From contig JANHCV010000010.1 in NCBI GenBank assembly GCA_025594325.1, positions 62,001 to 126,000 of the forward strand: a stretch of DNA of 64,000 nucleotides, read 5' to 3'. Under the pieces are notes generated by a model. The model was not told the DNA's origin, did not search any database, and worked only from the letters and a program-made list of their open reading frames with translations. Positions within the stretch are counted from its first letter, which is position 1. Each line of letters begins with the position of its first letter. The position numbers were made by a program, and so were the translations under genes. Origin of the DNA: Blastocladiella emersonii ATCC 22665 (taxonomy: Eukaryota; Blastocladiomycota; Blastocladiomycetes; Blastocladiales; Blastocladiaceae). Positions 30,281 to 42,499 of this stretch are shown here, piece after piece.

Positions 30281-33200
30281 TCAGTGGAAGAAGTAGGCGC
30301 TATCCTTGACGTTGCGCACGTCAAAGTCGCCGCGCGGCGGGAGCGGCGGCAGGTCGAGCTGGACCCACTGGCCGGCGTCAATGGCCTCGGTCGTCAGCGG
30401 GATGGCCTTGGCGCGGGTCTTGGTGGCCTTCTTCTTGGGCGCGGGCGCTGCTGCAGCTGCGTCCTCGTCGGCCGCCGCCGCCGCCTCGCTCGCGTCCTCG
30501 GCCTCGGCGGCGTCGGCCTTGAGCGCGGTCACGGGCACAATGTGGTCCTTGTACCGGAGCTGGAACTCCTTGACGAGGTTGTCCATGATGGGCTGCGAGT
30601 GGAGCGTGACAAACTCGTCGCGGATGATGCCGTTCATGGTGTCGACGTCGCACGCGTGGGTCCAGTACGAGTCGTGGACCGATGCAAAGGTGAGGCCACG
30701 GTGGTGGCACGCGATAGCCGTCATCATCATGTGCGAGGCGTCGAGCGAGTGGATGAAGTTGGGCGGGAACGCGGACCGCTGCTTCATGACGTTGACGGGT
30801 GCCGGGTTGTTGGGGTCGGCCAGGTTGATGGTCTGCAGGATCGTCTTGACCTGCGTGCGCACCTCCTTGCGGTACGGCTGCACGCACGTCAGGCCGAGCG
30901 GCGTCGTCCACACGACCGACGTCATGGACGCGGGCGACTTGTCGGCGTACACGCGCGGGATCGACTTGGACACGAGCCGCGCCACGTCGTTGAGCCAGTC
31001 CTGGATCTTCTGCGCGCCGTGGAAGATCTTGCCAATGGACAGGAACACCTTCTTGGCAATGTACGCCGCGAGCTGGTACACGTCGTCGTCGCTGAACTCC
31101 TTGAGCTCGTTGAGCCGGTTCTGGATCTGCTGCCGCGCGCCGACAAACGTAACGCCGTACACGTTGGTCATGACCGTCTGCTTGACGATCTTGCGCGTGA
31201 TGCGCCCGTTGATCATCTGCGCGTACTTGTTGCCCTTCTCGGCGTCCTTGGCCACGAGCGCCGCCACCTGGTTTGCGACCGCCGTGTACACGTCGGCGGG
31301 CCGGTCGCCGCGGACCAGGTTGACCTGCTGCGCGCCCATGAGGTCGCCGCCGAGCGCCGCGTAGTGCTGCAGCCCGTTGCACGTGCCGTCCTGGTGGATG
31401 GGCAGCGCGCACTTGTAGGTGGTCGGGTCGCCCGACCGGTGCGCGCGCGCGATCTCGATGCACGTCGCGAGACACTGCCACGGCTCGTCGGCCTTGAGCC
31501 ACCACCGCTTGCCGGTCAGCGGGTGATCGGCCGCGTCCAGGATGTTGTCGAGGTTGTCCATGACCCACGCCTCGCGCGCCGCAAACGACTGCTTGTCGTA
31601 CCCGTGCAGCGACGCCATGTGCACCTTGAGCCAGAACCACCCGCGCTCGCCCAGCGGCTTGGCCTCGGCAAACGTCATGAGCCCGCGGCACAGGTCCGAT
31701 GACATGTGGTTGAGGTGCACCGGCATAGGGTACGCGCGGCCGCGGAAGTCCATGTTGTGCGGGAAGTACATTTCCTGGCCCAGGAACTAGATAGAGGATG
31801 CGAGCGTCGAGTCAGCTTCGAGAACGGACGAGGCGAATCCCAAAACGAAAGCGTACCGTGCGAGCGACCTCGACCTTGTAGTTGGTGTCGCAGCGCAGCG
31901 AGTAGGCGTTGCGGACAAACGTCTGAAAGTCGGTGGCCTTCTTGGCGTACTCGCGGCGGGCCATGGGGTTGGTGTCGTAGTCGGCGGGCTTCTTGGGGGC
32001 GAGCTTCATCTTGATCTCCTCGTTGAGCGCGGGCGGGATGTCGGCCGTCTCCTCGCCCGAGTTCCACACCTCGAGGACCGTCTTGAACACGTCCTCGTTG
32101 ATGCGCCACGCCGTGGACCCGAGCACGTCGAGCGACGCGAGGATGTAGTTGAGGCGGTTGTTCTTGGCCGAGGCGCGCAGGTACGCGAGCTGCTCCGGGT
32201 TGTTGTCCTTGAGGCGCATGCACGGCGACCGCGATGTCAGGTACCCGCCGCTCATGTACGTGAGCCAGGGCCGCGGGCGCACGACCATGGGCAGCATCTT
32301 CGGGTGCAGCGTGTTCTTGACGGGGTCGCTCGACAGCAGCTCCGAGATCTGCTGGTGGTACTTGACGACGCCGATCTTCTTGCCCTTGGCGAAGGCGTAC
32401 GTGTGGTAGAAGGCGGGGACGCGCTTCGTGGTCTGCACGCCCGTGACGGGGTCGGTCGCGAACCGCGTGACGTGCGCCGACTCCATGAGCATGCTCAGCA
32501 GCACGCTGCCGACCTTGGCGCGCGACGAGATGGGCCACCGCTTGAGCCACAGGCCCGACGACAGGCCGTCGGGGGTCTTGGACTCGTCAATGTTGTCGCC
32601 GCCGAGCTCGAGCTGCTGGTTCTGCAGCTTGGCGTACAGCCGGCGCACCGTCATGTTGAAGACGCGCTGGTTGGTGAACAGTTTGTCGTCGAGGTACTTG
32701 GCCATGAGGTCGCGCTCCGAGAGGGAGGTGGCGACGCCGTCGGCGTTCCCGCCCGTGGCCTGCGCGGCGCGCATCCGCTTGCGCAGGGCCTCGGCGTTGA
32801 TCTCGGCCTCGACGGCGCTGCCGATGGCGGTCACGACCTTGTTGATCTTGGTCAGCTCGCCGACATCGCCGTCCTCGGGGTCGGCGGACATGGGGACGTG
32901 CATGCGCAGGACCTCGACGATGGTGATCATGGCGAGCTTGTCGGGGGACAGTTGGGCGAGGAGCGGGCCGTACAGCTCGCGCTCGTTGCGGGCGTCGTGG
33001 TAGTTGGTGGTGACGGGCTCGATGGCAGCACACGCCTTGAGCTCGCGGGCGATCTTGTAGACGAGCGTCTTGTGCCAGTCCCACATGTACTCCTTGAGGG
33101 CGCCCGAGCGGATCAGCGGCATGGACGACTCCTGCTCGTTCTCGGACTTGAGGCGCTCGAGGGCCACGTTGTACGACTCGTCCTCGAGCTTGAGCTGCAG

Positions 33201-34493
33201 GGCGTACTTGGAGAACTGGCCGTCGCCGACGTTGTCGCGCATGACCTTGAGGTTGGACTGGAGGAGCGACAGGCCGAGCGAGTCGACGGGTTTCGCGGCG
33301 GGCAGCTGGATCTGGTCGGCGTACAGCTTGACCTCGCGGCGCGCCTGCTGCACCTCCGCGAGCTCGCGCTTCACGTCGTCGACCGAGTGGGTGGTCTTGC
33401 TGGCGGCGGCGGCCGAGGCGGCGCGGTTCGACTCCTGCTCGGCGCGCAGCACCTCGGCGAGCGTCGACTCGGACGCGAACACGGCGTCGGGGTCGGCGTG
33501 CTTGTCGACGGCCGTGGACAGCGGCTGGAGGCCGGCAATCGACAGCACCGACTGCCAGGCCGGGGCGAGGTCGGCGTCGAGGTCGCCGTTGAGGTACGGG
33601 TGGGTGAGGATCTGGTCGAAGCGCTCGCGGACAAAGGCGTCGGTGCGCGTTGCATTGAGCACGCTCGAGGTGGCGGCGCCTGCCTTGGTGGCGGTCGCGG
33701 TGGTGGTCGTCGCCTTGGCGGCCTTGCGCTTAGCGGCGAGCTCGCGGCGCTTGGCCTCGGCGAGCTCCGAGGTGGTCGGGCCGACGCTGCGTGCCTCGGA
33801 CAGGTAGAGGACGGCGAGGGTGAGCTCCTCGGCACGCAGCAGGCCGCGCAGGAGCAGGGCAAAGGACGAGGCGTCGGGCTCGACGTTGGCCTTGCGCATG
33901 GACAGGAACCACTCGAGGCCCTTCTTGGCGGCGGCCTTGTTGACGATAGGCGCCGGGTGGTTGGGATCGTCGGGGTGCGTGCGGACACGCTCCATCCAGC
34001 CCTCGACAAAGATGTTGTAGACGTTGGCGTCCATGATCTGGCGCATCTCGGCGGGGTTGCGCGAGACGAGCTGGACGTAGATGCGCTCGGCGCGGTCCAT
34101 GTCGCCGCCCTGGACCAGCGCGTACAGCACGGCGAGGTACTCTTGCAGCGCCATGAGCGAGTACGGGTGGCCGGCCTGCTTGACGCGGCTGCCCGTCGGG
34201 AGTAGCGGCGGCAGGATGATGGGGTCGAGCAGCGTGGTCGCGGCGAGCGGGGACGGCGGCAGCTGCGATGCGGCGCTGGGCGCCTTGGAGGCCTCGATGG
34301 CGGCAGCGATGGTCGCGGCATCGGGCATGGGCGAAGCGGCGGCCGGTGATGGCGGAGCGACCGTCGCCGTCGCAGTCGACTCGAAGCGGCGCGACACGGC
34401 GGCCGCGGGGACGTGCGGCAGCAGCGGGCGCCTGGAGCCGAGCAGCAGCGCCGCGCGGTCGACGCGGCGGGCGCCAATCAGGCGGGCGAGCAT
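30281..34493 (-). CDS. RPO41: Mitochondrial DNA-directed RNA polymerase
   Basis: 1380 residues in two exons, 34493-31857 and 31786-30281, with a 70-bp intron (GTACGC donor, CTAG acceptor). The protein transcribes the mitochondrial genome. The Arg/Ala-rich N-terminus is a typical matrix presequence. A PPR-like N-terminal domain follows (YLAVLYALVQGGDMDRAERI). The T7-type catalytic domain lies in the C-terminal half: YFPHNMDFRGRAYP, motif A HQDGTCNGLQHYAA, motif B RKIVKQTVMTNVYG, HSLDASHMMM, and motif C SVHDSYWTHA. The C-terminus (GDFDVRNVKDSAYFFH) matches the conserved foot. Oddity: an Ala/Glu/Lys-rich low-complexity insertion (about 1290-1345) lies just before that foot. It is convergent with the RRM gene (134 bp) and divergent from BET4. 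Confidence 0.97.
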
Positions 34494-34856
34494 CGTGATG
34501 GCAGTGGTGGGTGGTGGTCGATGGGTAGCGGGTCGCGCTCAGCGGCGGGGAGTCGTTAATGCGTAGAGATTCGTTGCAGGGAGGTGGGTGGTGGTGCGGC
34601 GAAGCAGGAGTCGCCCACACGTCGTCGTGGTCCAGGTCGTGGTCCAGGTCGTGGTCGATGGCCGGCAAAGGGGGACCGCGGGGCGGAGACACACTCGGGG
34701 GCCGCGAGACACGGGGCGCGCGTGTTGATCGGCCCGTCACGTGCGCCGGCGCGCGACGTTGCTGGGGCGCCGCGCCACGCCGCGCCGATCTTCTCTCTCC
34801 GCTCTCGAGTCGTTGCTCTACCAAACACGCAGCTCATGGACTAGCACCCGCTCACG
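34494..34856. promoter_or_regulatory. Divergent promoter region RPO41 / BET4
   Basis: 363 bp between the two start codons. It contains a gtcgtggtccag-type short tandem motif (about 34620-34655). No TATA box is evident. Confidence 0.5.
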
Positions 34857-36043
34857 ATGCACGGCCGAAAGATCATCCACATGGACGCGGCGGCGGAGGC
34901 CGCCCGCAAGATCGTCATGCTCGAGCAGATCAAGGAGTACCGCGTCAAGCTCGACGAGTTCATGCGCCTGGTCCGTGTCCTTGCTGCGCCGTCGCCGTGG
35001 AACCCTCGATGCTCACACAAGAGTGTCTGCGTGTAGCGCGCGGCCAAGGACAGCTCCGAAACGGCACTCGCGTCCACGACCACCATGCTCTCGGCGTACC
35101 CGGACCACTACACGGCGTGGAACTACCGCCGCGAGCTGCTACCCGCCGTCTACTCGGGCGCCGCCCTCGCTCAGGCCCTGCAGTCGGACCTCGTGTGGCT
35201 GACCAAGACGGTCCAGCCCGCCAACCCCAAGAGCTACTGGGTCTGGAACCACCGCCGCTGGTGCCTCGACACCCTCGCCTCGCTCCTCACGGCTGCCTCT
35301 AAGGGCGACGACGTGGTCGCCATGTGGCGCAACGAGCTGCTCCTCGTCAACAAGTTCCTTGAGCTCGACGCGCGCAACTGTGCGGTTCTTCGCTCTGGAT
35401 CCCTTCGGCGGTACCCACTAACTCCCTCACTCGCGCTCACCCTCGTAGTCCACGCGTGGGGATACCGCCGCGAGGTCATCCACCACCTCGAGTCGCTCGG
35501 CGTCTTCCTGCAGGAGGCCGAGTGGGCCTTCACCGCGAGCAAGATTGCGCAAAACTTTTCAAACTACTCGGCCTGGCACTACCGCTCGCACCTGCTCCCC
35601 GAGTGGCTCGCCGCCAAGAACATCTCCTTCGACTCGGTCCTCGACGACGAGCTCGAGCTCCTCAACAACGCCTTCTTCACCGAGCCCAACGACCAGTCCT
35701 CGTGGCTCTACTTCCGCTGGATCATGGCCAAGGCCGCAAGGGAACTCGACGCCGACCGCGTCGCTGCCGCCATCGCGAGCCAGGTCGCCCTGCTCGACGA
35801 GCTGCTTGACATGGAGCCGACGTGCAAGTGTACGGCCTCTGTCGCACTCACTGCTCTCGCTCGAATGCAACTAACTCGCTCACTGCTCTAGGGATCATGA
35901 CGTGCCTTGTGTTCCTCCTGACCCTCGACCCGGCGCGCTCAGCGGAAAAGGCTGCCCGTGTCCAGTCCCTCGTCAGCAAGCTGCAGGAGATTGACCCGTT
36001 CCGGCGAGACTACTACGCCACCCTCTTGCTCTCTGATGCGTAA
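34857..36043 (+). CDS. BET4: Rab geranylgeranyltransferase (GGTase-II) alpha subunit
   Basis: 329 residues in four exons: 34857-34970, 35037-35379, 35449-35829 and 35892-36043. Introns are 66, 69 and 62 bp with donors GTCCGT, GTGCGG and GTACGG. The start MHGRK is diagnostic of Rab GGTase alpha and distinguishes it from farnesyltransferase alpha. Five prenyltransferase-alpha repeats are visible: WNYRRE, WNHRRW, WGYRRE, WHYRSH and WLYFRW; the third is completed by splicing across intron 2. With a beta subunit and Rab escort protein, the enzyme attaches geranylgeranyl groups to C-terminal cysteines of Rab GTPases. The length matches yeast Bet4 (327). The GTCCGT donor of intron 1 is non-standard but gives the only family-consistent frame. 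Confidence 0.93.
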
Positions 36044-36227
36044 CTTTAACCTTGAATAGATAGACGTACGTGAACCATTCATGCACGGGAGCTCAGTCCT
36101 TGGCGTCTCCGTGCCGCCACGCGTCGCAGGACGCGATGTTCATCGGAACGGAGCGCCATCGCCTAGCTCGTTCTCTCTCCCACTGCGCCGCGATCCGCCC
36201 TGGACCACACCGCCCACACCTACTGCA

Positions 36228-39200
36228 ATGAACTACCCATGGAACACTCCAACAGCTGTCGACGACAGTCTGCCCTCGCGCCCGGCCTCGCCCTCGGCCG
36301 CCGACCTGGCCCCGCTCGCTGCCGAGGACGACGATGCGTGGCTGCCCCGCATGACCCGCGCCCTGTCCGAGGGCAACAACGCCGCCTTCCGCCCCGACGA
36401 CTTTCGCCACGGCAGCGAGGAGCTCTCGCTCGGCACCCCGCGCAGCAGCAGGTTCCCGCTCGTCCAGCTTTCGCGCGACAACGCTGCACTCAACGAGCTC
36501 ACCGTCAACTCGGTCGCGTCCAACCTCGCCCTCTTCGAGGATGACGGGACCAACCGACGACCCGTCTCGGCGCTGCTGCAGCGGGATACCATGGACAGCG
36601 GGTCGACGACAGGAGATCGACGACCGCTCATCGCGCCCGGTACGCCTGTTTCCTGGGTGCAGAGATCGTTTGAGCTGACCGAATCCTACAGATCCAGGCG
36701 CACGAGCAGGACAGCCGTGGAGCGCGCCACCATCGGTACTTTCTACTCCCTTCCTTTCACCAACTCGAGAGCCGCTGGCTCATCGAGACTGCGTGTAGCT
36801 CGGAATCATGGAGGGCGTGTTCCTGCCGTGCCTGCAGAACATTCTCAGCATCATCTTGTTTGTCCGGTTGCCGTGGATCGTCGGCATCGCAGGCGTCGGT
36901 GTGACGTTGGGCTACCTCGCCGTGGCCGTGGTCTGCGTACGCTTCCCTCTCGTCCGTTAATGCACCTCTCGTGCACTCACAATGGTCACCGTACTCAGAC
37001 CATGACGACGACGCTATCCATTTCGGCGCTCATTGCCAACGGCGTCAATGCTGGTACGCTTGATGTTCGACCATGGCCGGAAGCAAACTAACCTGCGATG
37101 AACAGCTGGCGGCGCGTATTATATGATCTCCCGCACGCTCGGCCGCGAGGTGGGCGGCAGCATCGGCATCCTCTACTACCTCAGCACAACCATTAGCGTC
37201 GCGATCGCGGTCCTTGGCGCCATGGAAGTCCTAGCGGTACTCGCTTTCGCAACGCGCCGTAATCCGCCCAGCTCACTGACCCGCCTCCACGCGCGATTAG
37301 GACCACGTAATCCCAACCGCCGCCCTCTTCGACGACCGGCGAACGTTTGGCCGCGTGTTTGGTTTTGCTGCTCTATGTGCGATTACCGCGGTGACGATGC
37401 TGCGGCTGCGCACGGTCCGTCCTCATCCTCTCTCCAACGGACGAAGTAGGAAGTAGAAACTGACCGAACTCAAGGTGTAGCTGTACCGGCTCGCGTCGGC
37501 CGTCATCCTGCTCACCCTCGCGTGTCTCGTCCTCGTCTTTGGCGGCCTGCTCGCGTCCAACCGGCTGCGCGGGTCGGTCCCGGGCATCGTCGGGATCCCA
37601 GGCGACCTCGGGGCCAACTTTGGCCCGCACTTCTCGTCCGACACCGGGCAGGCCTCAGACACGTCGTGGATCCGCCTATTCGCGCTCTTCTTCCCGTGCG
37701 TGACGGGTGTCATGGCCGGCGCCAACAAGTCGGGCCTCGTCGTCCGCCCATCGACCTCGATCCCGCGCGGCACCCTGGCAGCGATCGGAGTCTCGACGCT
37801 CGTCTACTTGGCCTTCATCCTCCTCCTGGGCGCGGTCGCCACGGGCGAGCTTCTGCGCAACCGCGACGCCGACCGGACCACGGGCCTCGTCTTTGCCCTC
37901 GTCGCGTGGCCGCACCCGGCCGTCGGGTACGCCGCGACTATCGCTGCCGCGCTCGGCGCCGCCCTGCAGTCAACGACAGGCGCGCAGCGTGTGCTCCGCG
38001 CAATGGCGCGTGATTCCATCCTGGGCCTCGACCGGCTGCTGCCGACCGATCCGACGGCGCCGAACCCGTGGTGGGGCGGGTTCCCGGCGCTCGTCACGTT
38101 CACCCTCTCCGCCGCCGCGATCCTCGTCGGCGACCTTGACCTCGTCGCGCCCGTCGTCACGCTCGCGTACCTGCTGACGTACTCGGGACTCAACGTCGCG
38201 ACGGCCGTCGCCGCATGGACGCGGCCGCCCGGGTGGCGCCCGACGTGGCCGTGGTACCACTGGGGCGCTTCCGTCCTCGGGTCCGCCGTGTGCGTCGCGT
38301 GCATGGCGCTGATCAACCCGTGGGCGTCGCTCGCGTCCGTCGCCGCCGTCGTTGCCATCTATCGCGCCGTCGAGATCCAGGGCGCTACGGGCCACTGGGG
38401 CGGCGAGGCGATCTGGGCGCTGCGCATGCAGGTCGCGCAGCGGAACCTCGTCGCCCTCGAGCGTATGCCGCCCGATGCGGCGCGCGGGACGTGGCGGCCG
38501 CAGCTGATTGCGTTCCTGTCGCCCGAGGATGATGATGACGAGGCGGAACATGCTGGCGAGAGTCCGCCCAGCGAGACCCGCATGGATCCGGATCACGCGG
38601 CGGTCGCCATCGGCCACGCGGCCACGGCGGCCGCGACTGCGCGCTCCGGCTCGCCGCCCGCGGCCTCGAGCGCGCGACACCTCGTCGCCTTCGTCGGCCA
38701 GCTCAAGAAGGGCGGCGGGCTCAGCCTCGTGTGCCGGTGCATCTGCGACTCGGTGTCGCACGCGACGCGGACACAGAGCGTGGCGCGCGAGACGGCGCGG
38801 CTGCGGCTGCTTCTCGCCGAGCAGCGCGTCGAGGCGCTGCCCGAAGTCCTCGTCTGTCGCTCGCTCGTCGACGGGATCACGTCCACGGTGCAGAGCGCGG
38901 GCGTCGGCGTGCTGCGGCCCAATACGGTGGTGCTCGGGTTCCCGACGCGGTCAAGGCAGCACGCGCGGCGGCGCGAGCAGGTGCACGAGTTTGTCGAGAT
39001 TGTGCGCAACGTGATCGCCCTCGACAAGGCGCTGCTGCTCGTCAAGGGCCTGACCGAATTCCCGCTCGGGTCCGAGGTCTGGAGCGACGCGGCGCCGCGG
39101 ATGTCCGGTACGATCGACGTATACTGGATAGTTCACGACGGCGGCATGATGGCGCTGCTGCCGTGGCTCCTCAAGCGGCACGCCGTGTGGCGCGGGTGCT

Positions 39201-39914
39201 GGCTGCGCATCTTCGCCGTCGCGCAGCTCACCGACAACTCGATCCTGATGCGCCAGCACCTCGTCGAGTCCCTCGACGCGCTCCGGATCGCGGCCGAGGC
39301 GCGCGTCCTCGAGCTCGGCGACCACGATATCTCCGAGTTCACGTACGAGAAGACGATGCGGCTCGAGGCAAGACAGATGCTCCTCGACCAGCTCGCGGCC
39401 GCGACCGCCGTCGAGCAGGGCGACGCGTCGGCGCCGGTTAGTCTCGGGCGACGGCGAAACCACGTATGTCTGGTTCTTCTCGTTTTACTGGTGGCTCTGA
39501 CCCCTGTCTCGTGTAGTCCAAGTCGGTCCTCACGCGGTCGGCCTCGTTCGCGATGCACCTGCCGTCGCCCGCGACGCGGCGCGCGCCGTACGTGTCCCTG
39601 GCCATCGCCACTCCACGCTTGACCACTAACACGTCCCGTGTAGCGACAAGCACCGCGTCGACTACATGAACACGTCGGTCAAGCTGAACTCGCTCATGCG
39701 CGAAAACTCGAGCGAGGCGGAGCTCGTGTTCTGCAACTTGCCCGCGCCCACGTCGCAGCAGACGGCCATCGACTGTACGACTCGGCACCACTGTCAAACA
39801 AACAGTTCCGCTGACTCTTGTGTCCGCGGTGTAGATATCGAGTACCTCGAGGCTCTCTGCGCCGGCCTTTCGCGCGTGGTGCTGGTCAAGGGGACCGGGC
39901 TCGAAGTCGTCTGA
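36228..39914 (+). CDS. Potassium-chloride cotransporter (SLC12/KCC family)
   Basis: 1052 residues in ten exons: 36228-36639, 36692-36735, 36799-36936, 36999-37053, 37106-37236, 37301-37414, 37481-39463, 39517-39587, 39644-39774 and 39835-39914. All introns are 52-66 bp, seven of nine beginning GTAC. Family blocks include [35 protein letters not shown] joined by splicing to [41 protein letters not shown], and the cytosolic [20 protein letters not shown] and [14 protein letters not shown]. The tail ([13 protein letters not shown]... to [14 protein letters not shown]) is KCC-specific. KCCs move K+ and Cl- together across the plasma or vacuolar membrane. Exon 2 (44 nt) is the least certain. It lies 184 bp downstream of BET4, on the same strand. 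Confidence 0.93.
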
Positions 39915-40114
39915 GCGCGAGCGGGTGACCATGGCCATCGCCGCCGCTATGGTGGCCGAGCTCCGAGAGCCATGAGGAGGCGGGAATCATAGTATAAATC
40001 ATATTCGTATGTTGTTTTTTGTTGAGCAAAACGTTGTACAGTGCATGTTCGTGCGCATTCCCCCAGGTATCAAATCATCAAACCGCGCGTTCCCGTTCAC
40101 GACCCCGCGTGCAT

Positions 40115-42499
40115 CTATCGCACGTGGATGTGGCCGTGGCCCAGGATCGTGCGCCACGTCCGGCCCGACTCGGTGTCGGTGACGCACACCTCGAGCTCGA
40201 CGCGGCCAAAGTAGATGGAGATGCTGAGGTCGCGCTTGGTCCACGCGGTGCCGCTGCTGATTGACGACACAATCGAGTCGCGCGGGCTGCCGCCGGACCC
40301 GCCGTGGAAGTGGTGCGGGTGGTGGTGCGCGGCTGTTGGCCGGGCGTCGATGGTGACGCGGCCAAGAAACTCGCACCGGTCGCGGCGCGTGTGCAGCAGC
40401 GGGCTGGACGACGGGCTCGAGAACAAGTTGACGTCGGCGGTCCACGACCCGGGGCTCAGGCTGAAGTTGTGTTTGGAGTAGGACGCGGACAGCGACACCT
40501 GGTCGCCGCGCTTGATGAAGGCCTCGACGTACGTGTCGACGAGCCAGTGCGCCGGGTTGTGCGGCATGTCGGGCGACCGGTACACGACGTCGGTCTCGAG
40601 GTCGCGCCCCGCGTTGTACGGCCGCAGGATCTGCACCCCGATCGACCGCCGCGCGCGCCGCGACCGGATGCTGTCGCCGACGGCCGCGTACACGGCGCCG
40701 CGCAGCACCGCCACCTCGGGCGACGGGATCGACCGCACGCGGCGCACCAGTTGCTTGATCATGGCGTCGTCGGCGATCCGCTGCCGCAGGTACACCGAGT
40801 TGCCGAACCCGCCGACGACGAACATGTGCTCGAGGATCGGCGAGGACGGCGGCGTCGCAGACGTGGCCCCGACGAGCGACTGGACCTGGGCCTGGATGAG
40901 GCGGATGATTGAGTCGAGGACGGGGTCAAAGAAGCTGCGCATGAGGACCGGGTCGAGCTCGATGGTGCCGCCGGCAAGGGCCTCGGGGAGGTCGCCGTCG
41001 AGCGTGTCCTCGAGCTCGCGCAGGATGGCCTGCGGGACAAAGATCTCGTCGACGTGCGACTCCTTGCCCGTGAACGACCGCTTGCGGTACTCCCACTGCG
41101 ACAGCAGGTTGTTCCACGCGGCGGCGCACCGCGGCGCCTGCGACACGTTCTCGAGGCCGAGCGGCGTCATGAGGGTGCCGAGGTAGTTGAGGAACGCCAC
41201 GTCGACGTTGGCGGCACCGAAGAACCCGCCCTGGCCCATGGTCAGCTCGACGAGCTCGGGGACTGACGGGTTGGCGGCGCCAGGTGCGGGCGGCTGGTCC
41301 GAGAGGCGGCAGTGGAACAGGTCGACGGTACCGCCGCCGCAGTCGACGACGAGGAAGTCGGATCCGGGGCGTAGCTGCACGTCCGGGTCGTGCACGCACG
41401 CCATGCACGCGGCCTCGGGCTCGTAGCAGAAGACGAGGTTGGGCGAGCGCTCGGACGAGATGAGGCCGGCGCGGAACGCGGCGCGGCGCAGGCGCTGGTG
41501 CGACTCGGCGGACCAGTTGACGGGGACGGTCAGGCAGTACATGAGCTCGTCCTTGGTGATGTCGCCGCGCGATGGCGACACGCCCCACATGCGGTCGAGG
41601 TTCTGCATGCAGTACTGGTCGAGCTCGCGCAGGTAGTCGCGGATGATGTCGTCGGCGTCGAGGCCGTCGGGGATCACGGGCTTGAGGAAGTCCGGGGTGC
41701 TGGGCTCGAGGCACAGCTTGACGCGCTCGATCTTGTGCACCTTCATCGTGTTCTTCTTCATGGCGGTGAAGCCCCACGAGTCGAGCTGCAGGTCGGCCTT
41801 GGCGTAGCACGAGATGGTCGGGGTCTTGACGCCCGTGACGTTGGGCGGCTGGTCGGGCCAGCTCAGCGGCGTCACGGGCTGCAGCTTGGACGTGTCCTTT
41901 TGCATCTGCACGATGGCGAAGCCCGAGTACGTGGTGCCAAAGTCGAGCCCGACGCAGTACCGGATCTGTAGTTGTTCGGTGTTAGCGCTGGGGACGCGAG
42001 GCGGTGAGACTTGAGGGGACGAGCGTACCTTGGACATGTCCTGCGCAACGACCTCAGCGGCCATGGGCATGGCGGGCGCGACGGCGCTGTCTGGCCGGTC
42101 GCCGTGTCCGGCGCCGACGTTACTGGCCGTGTTGGTAGTGTAGGTGGAGGCGTAGGACCCGCGTCCGCGATTCGACGCGGCGATGCGGGCCGAGTCCATG
42201 GAGGGCCGCGCGCGGACCGAGCCCGCGTACGAGCCGTGGTACGAAGCGGCGTCGCTGTCTCCGGCGAGCGGCGACGCGACGTGGTGGTGGTTGCTGCGCG
42301 GCGGCGACGAGCGCGAGTTGGACGACGACGCCGACAATGACGCGGCGAGCGACGAGGTCATGGTGGTCACGACCATGCCCTCGGGCGTCGACGTGCGCTG
42401 GTGCACCTCGTGCATCAGCGGGCGGTTCTTGCCCGGCGGTGCGCCCGCGGCGGCGGCCGTCTTCTTCTTGCTCTTGCCGAGCCCAAACAGCTTGAGCAT
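40115..42499 (-). CDS. HSPA12-like Hsp70 family protein
   Basis: The frame is open throughout (794 residues), but 42028-41966 has all features of a 63-bp intron (GTACGC donor, gctaac branch, CTACAG acceptor). Removing it gives DMSK joined to IRYCVGLDFGTTYSGFA and a 773-residue product, which I prefer. About 170 disordered Ser/His-rich residues precede an actin/Hsp70-type ATPase fold: phosphate-1 VGLDFGTTYSGFA, phosphate-2 VVDCGGGTVDLF and the adenosine motif VVGGFGNSVYLRQRI. Divergence from canonical Hsp70 and lack of an EEVD tail fit the HSPA12 subgroup, which is often expanded in fungi. The client or role is unknown. It is convergent with the KCC gene (200 bp). Confidence 0.92.
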   Translation of the reverse strand: MLKLFGLGKSKKKTAAAAGAPPGKNRPLMHEVHQRTSTPEGMVVTTMTSSLAASLSASSSNSRSSPPRSNHHHVASPLAGDSDAASYHGSYAGSVRARPSMDSARIAASNRGRGSYASTYTTNTASNVGAGHGDRPDSAVAPAMPMAAEVVAQDMSKVRSSPQVSPPRVPSANTEQLQIRYCVGLDFGTTYSGFAIVQMQKDTSKLQPVTPLSWPDQPPNVTGVKTPTISCYAKADLQLDSWGFTAMKKNTMKVHKIERVKLCLEPSTPDFLKPVIPDGLDADDIIRDYLRELDQYCMQNLDRMWGVSPSRGDITKDELMYCLTVPVNWSAESHQRLRRAAFRAGLISSERSPNLVFCYEPEAACMACVHDPDVQLRPGSDFLVVDCGGGTVDLFHCRLSDQPPAPGAANPSVPELVELTMGQGGFFGAANVDVAFLNYLGTLMTPLGLENVSQAPRCAAAWNNLLSQWEYRKRSFTGKESHVDEIFVPQAILRELEDTLDGDLPEALAGGTIELDPVLMRSFFDPVLDSIIRLIQAQVQSLVGATSATPPSSPILEHMFVVGGFGNSVYLRQRIADDAMIKQLVRRVRSIPSPEVAVLRGAVYAAVGDSIRSRRARRSIGVQILRPYNAGRDLETDVVYRSPDMPHNPAHWLVDTYVEAFIKRGDQVSLSASYSKHNFSLSPGSWTADVNLFSSPSSSPLLHTRRDRCEFLGRVTIDARPTAAHHHPHHFHGGSGGSPRDSIVSSISSGTAWTKRDLSISIYFGRVELEVCVTDTESGRTWRTILGHGHIHVR

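Noticed and set aside
34567-34582. 16-mer gattcgttgcagggag shared between the RPO41/BET4 and RDS3 upstream regions
   Set aside because: A single shared 16-mer in 64 kb of biased sequence is near chance expectation and there is no third copy.
34857-36043. Farnesyltransferase/GGTase-I alpha subunit (RAM2) as identity
   Set aside because: The MHGRK start and overall length fit Rab GGTase alpha (BET4) better.
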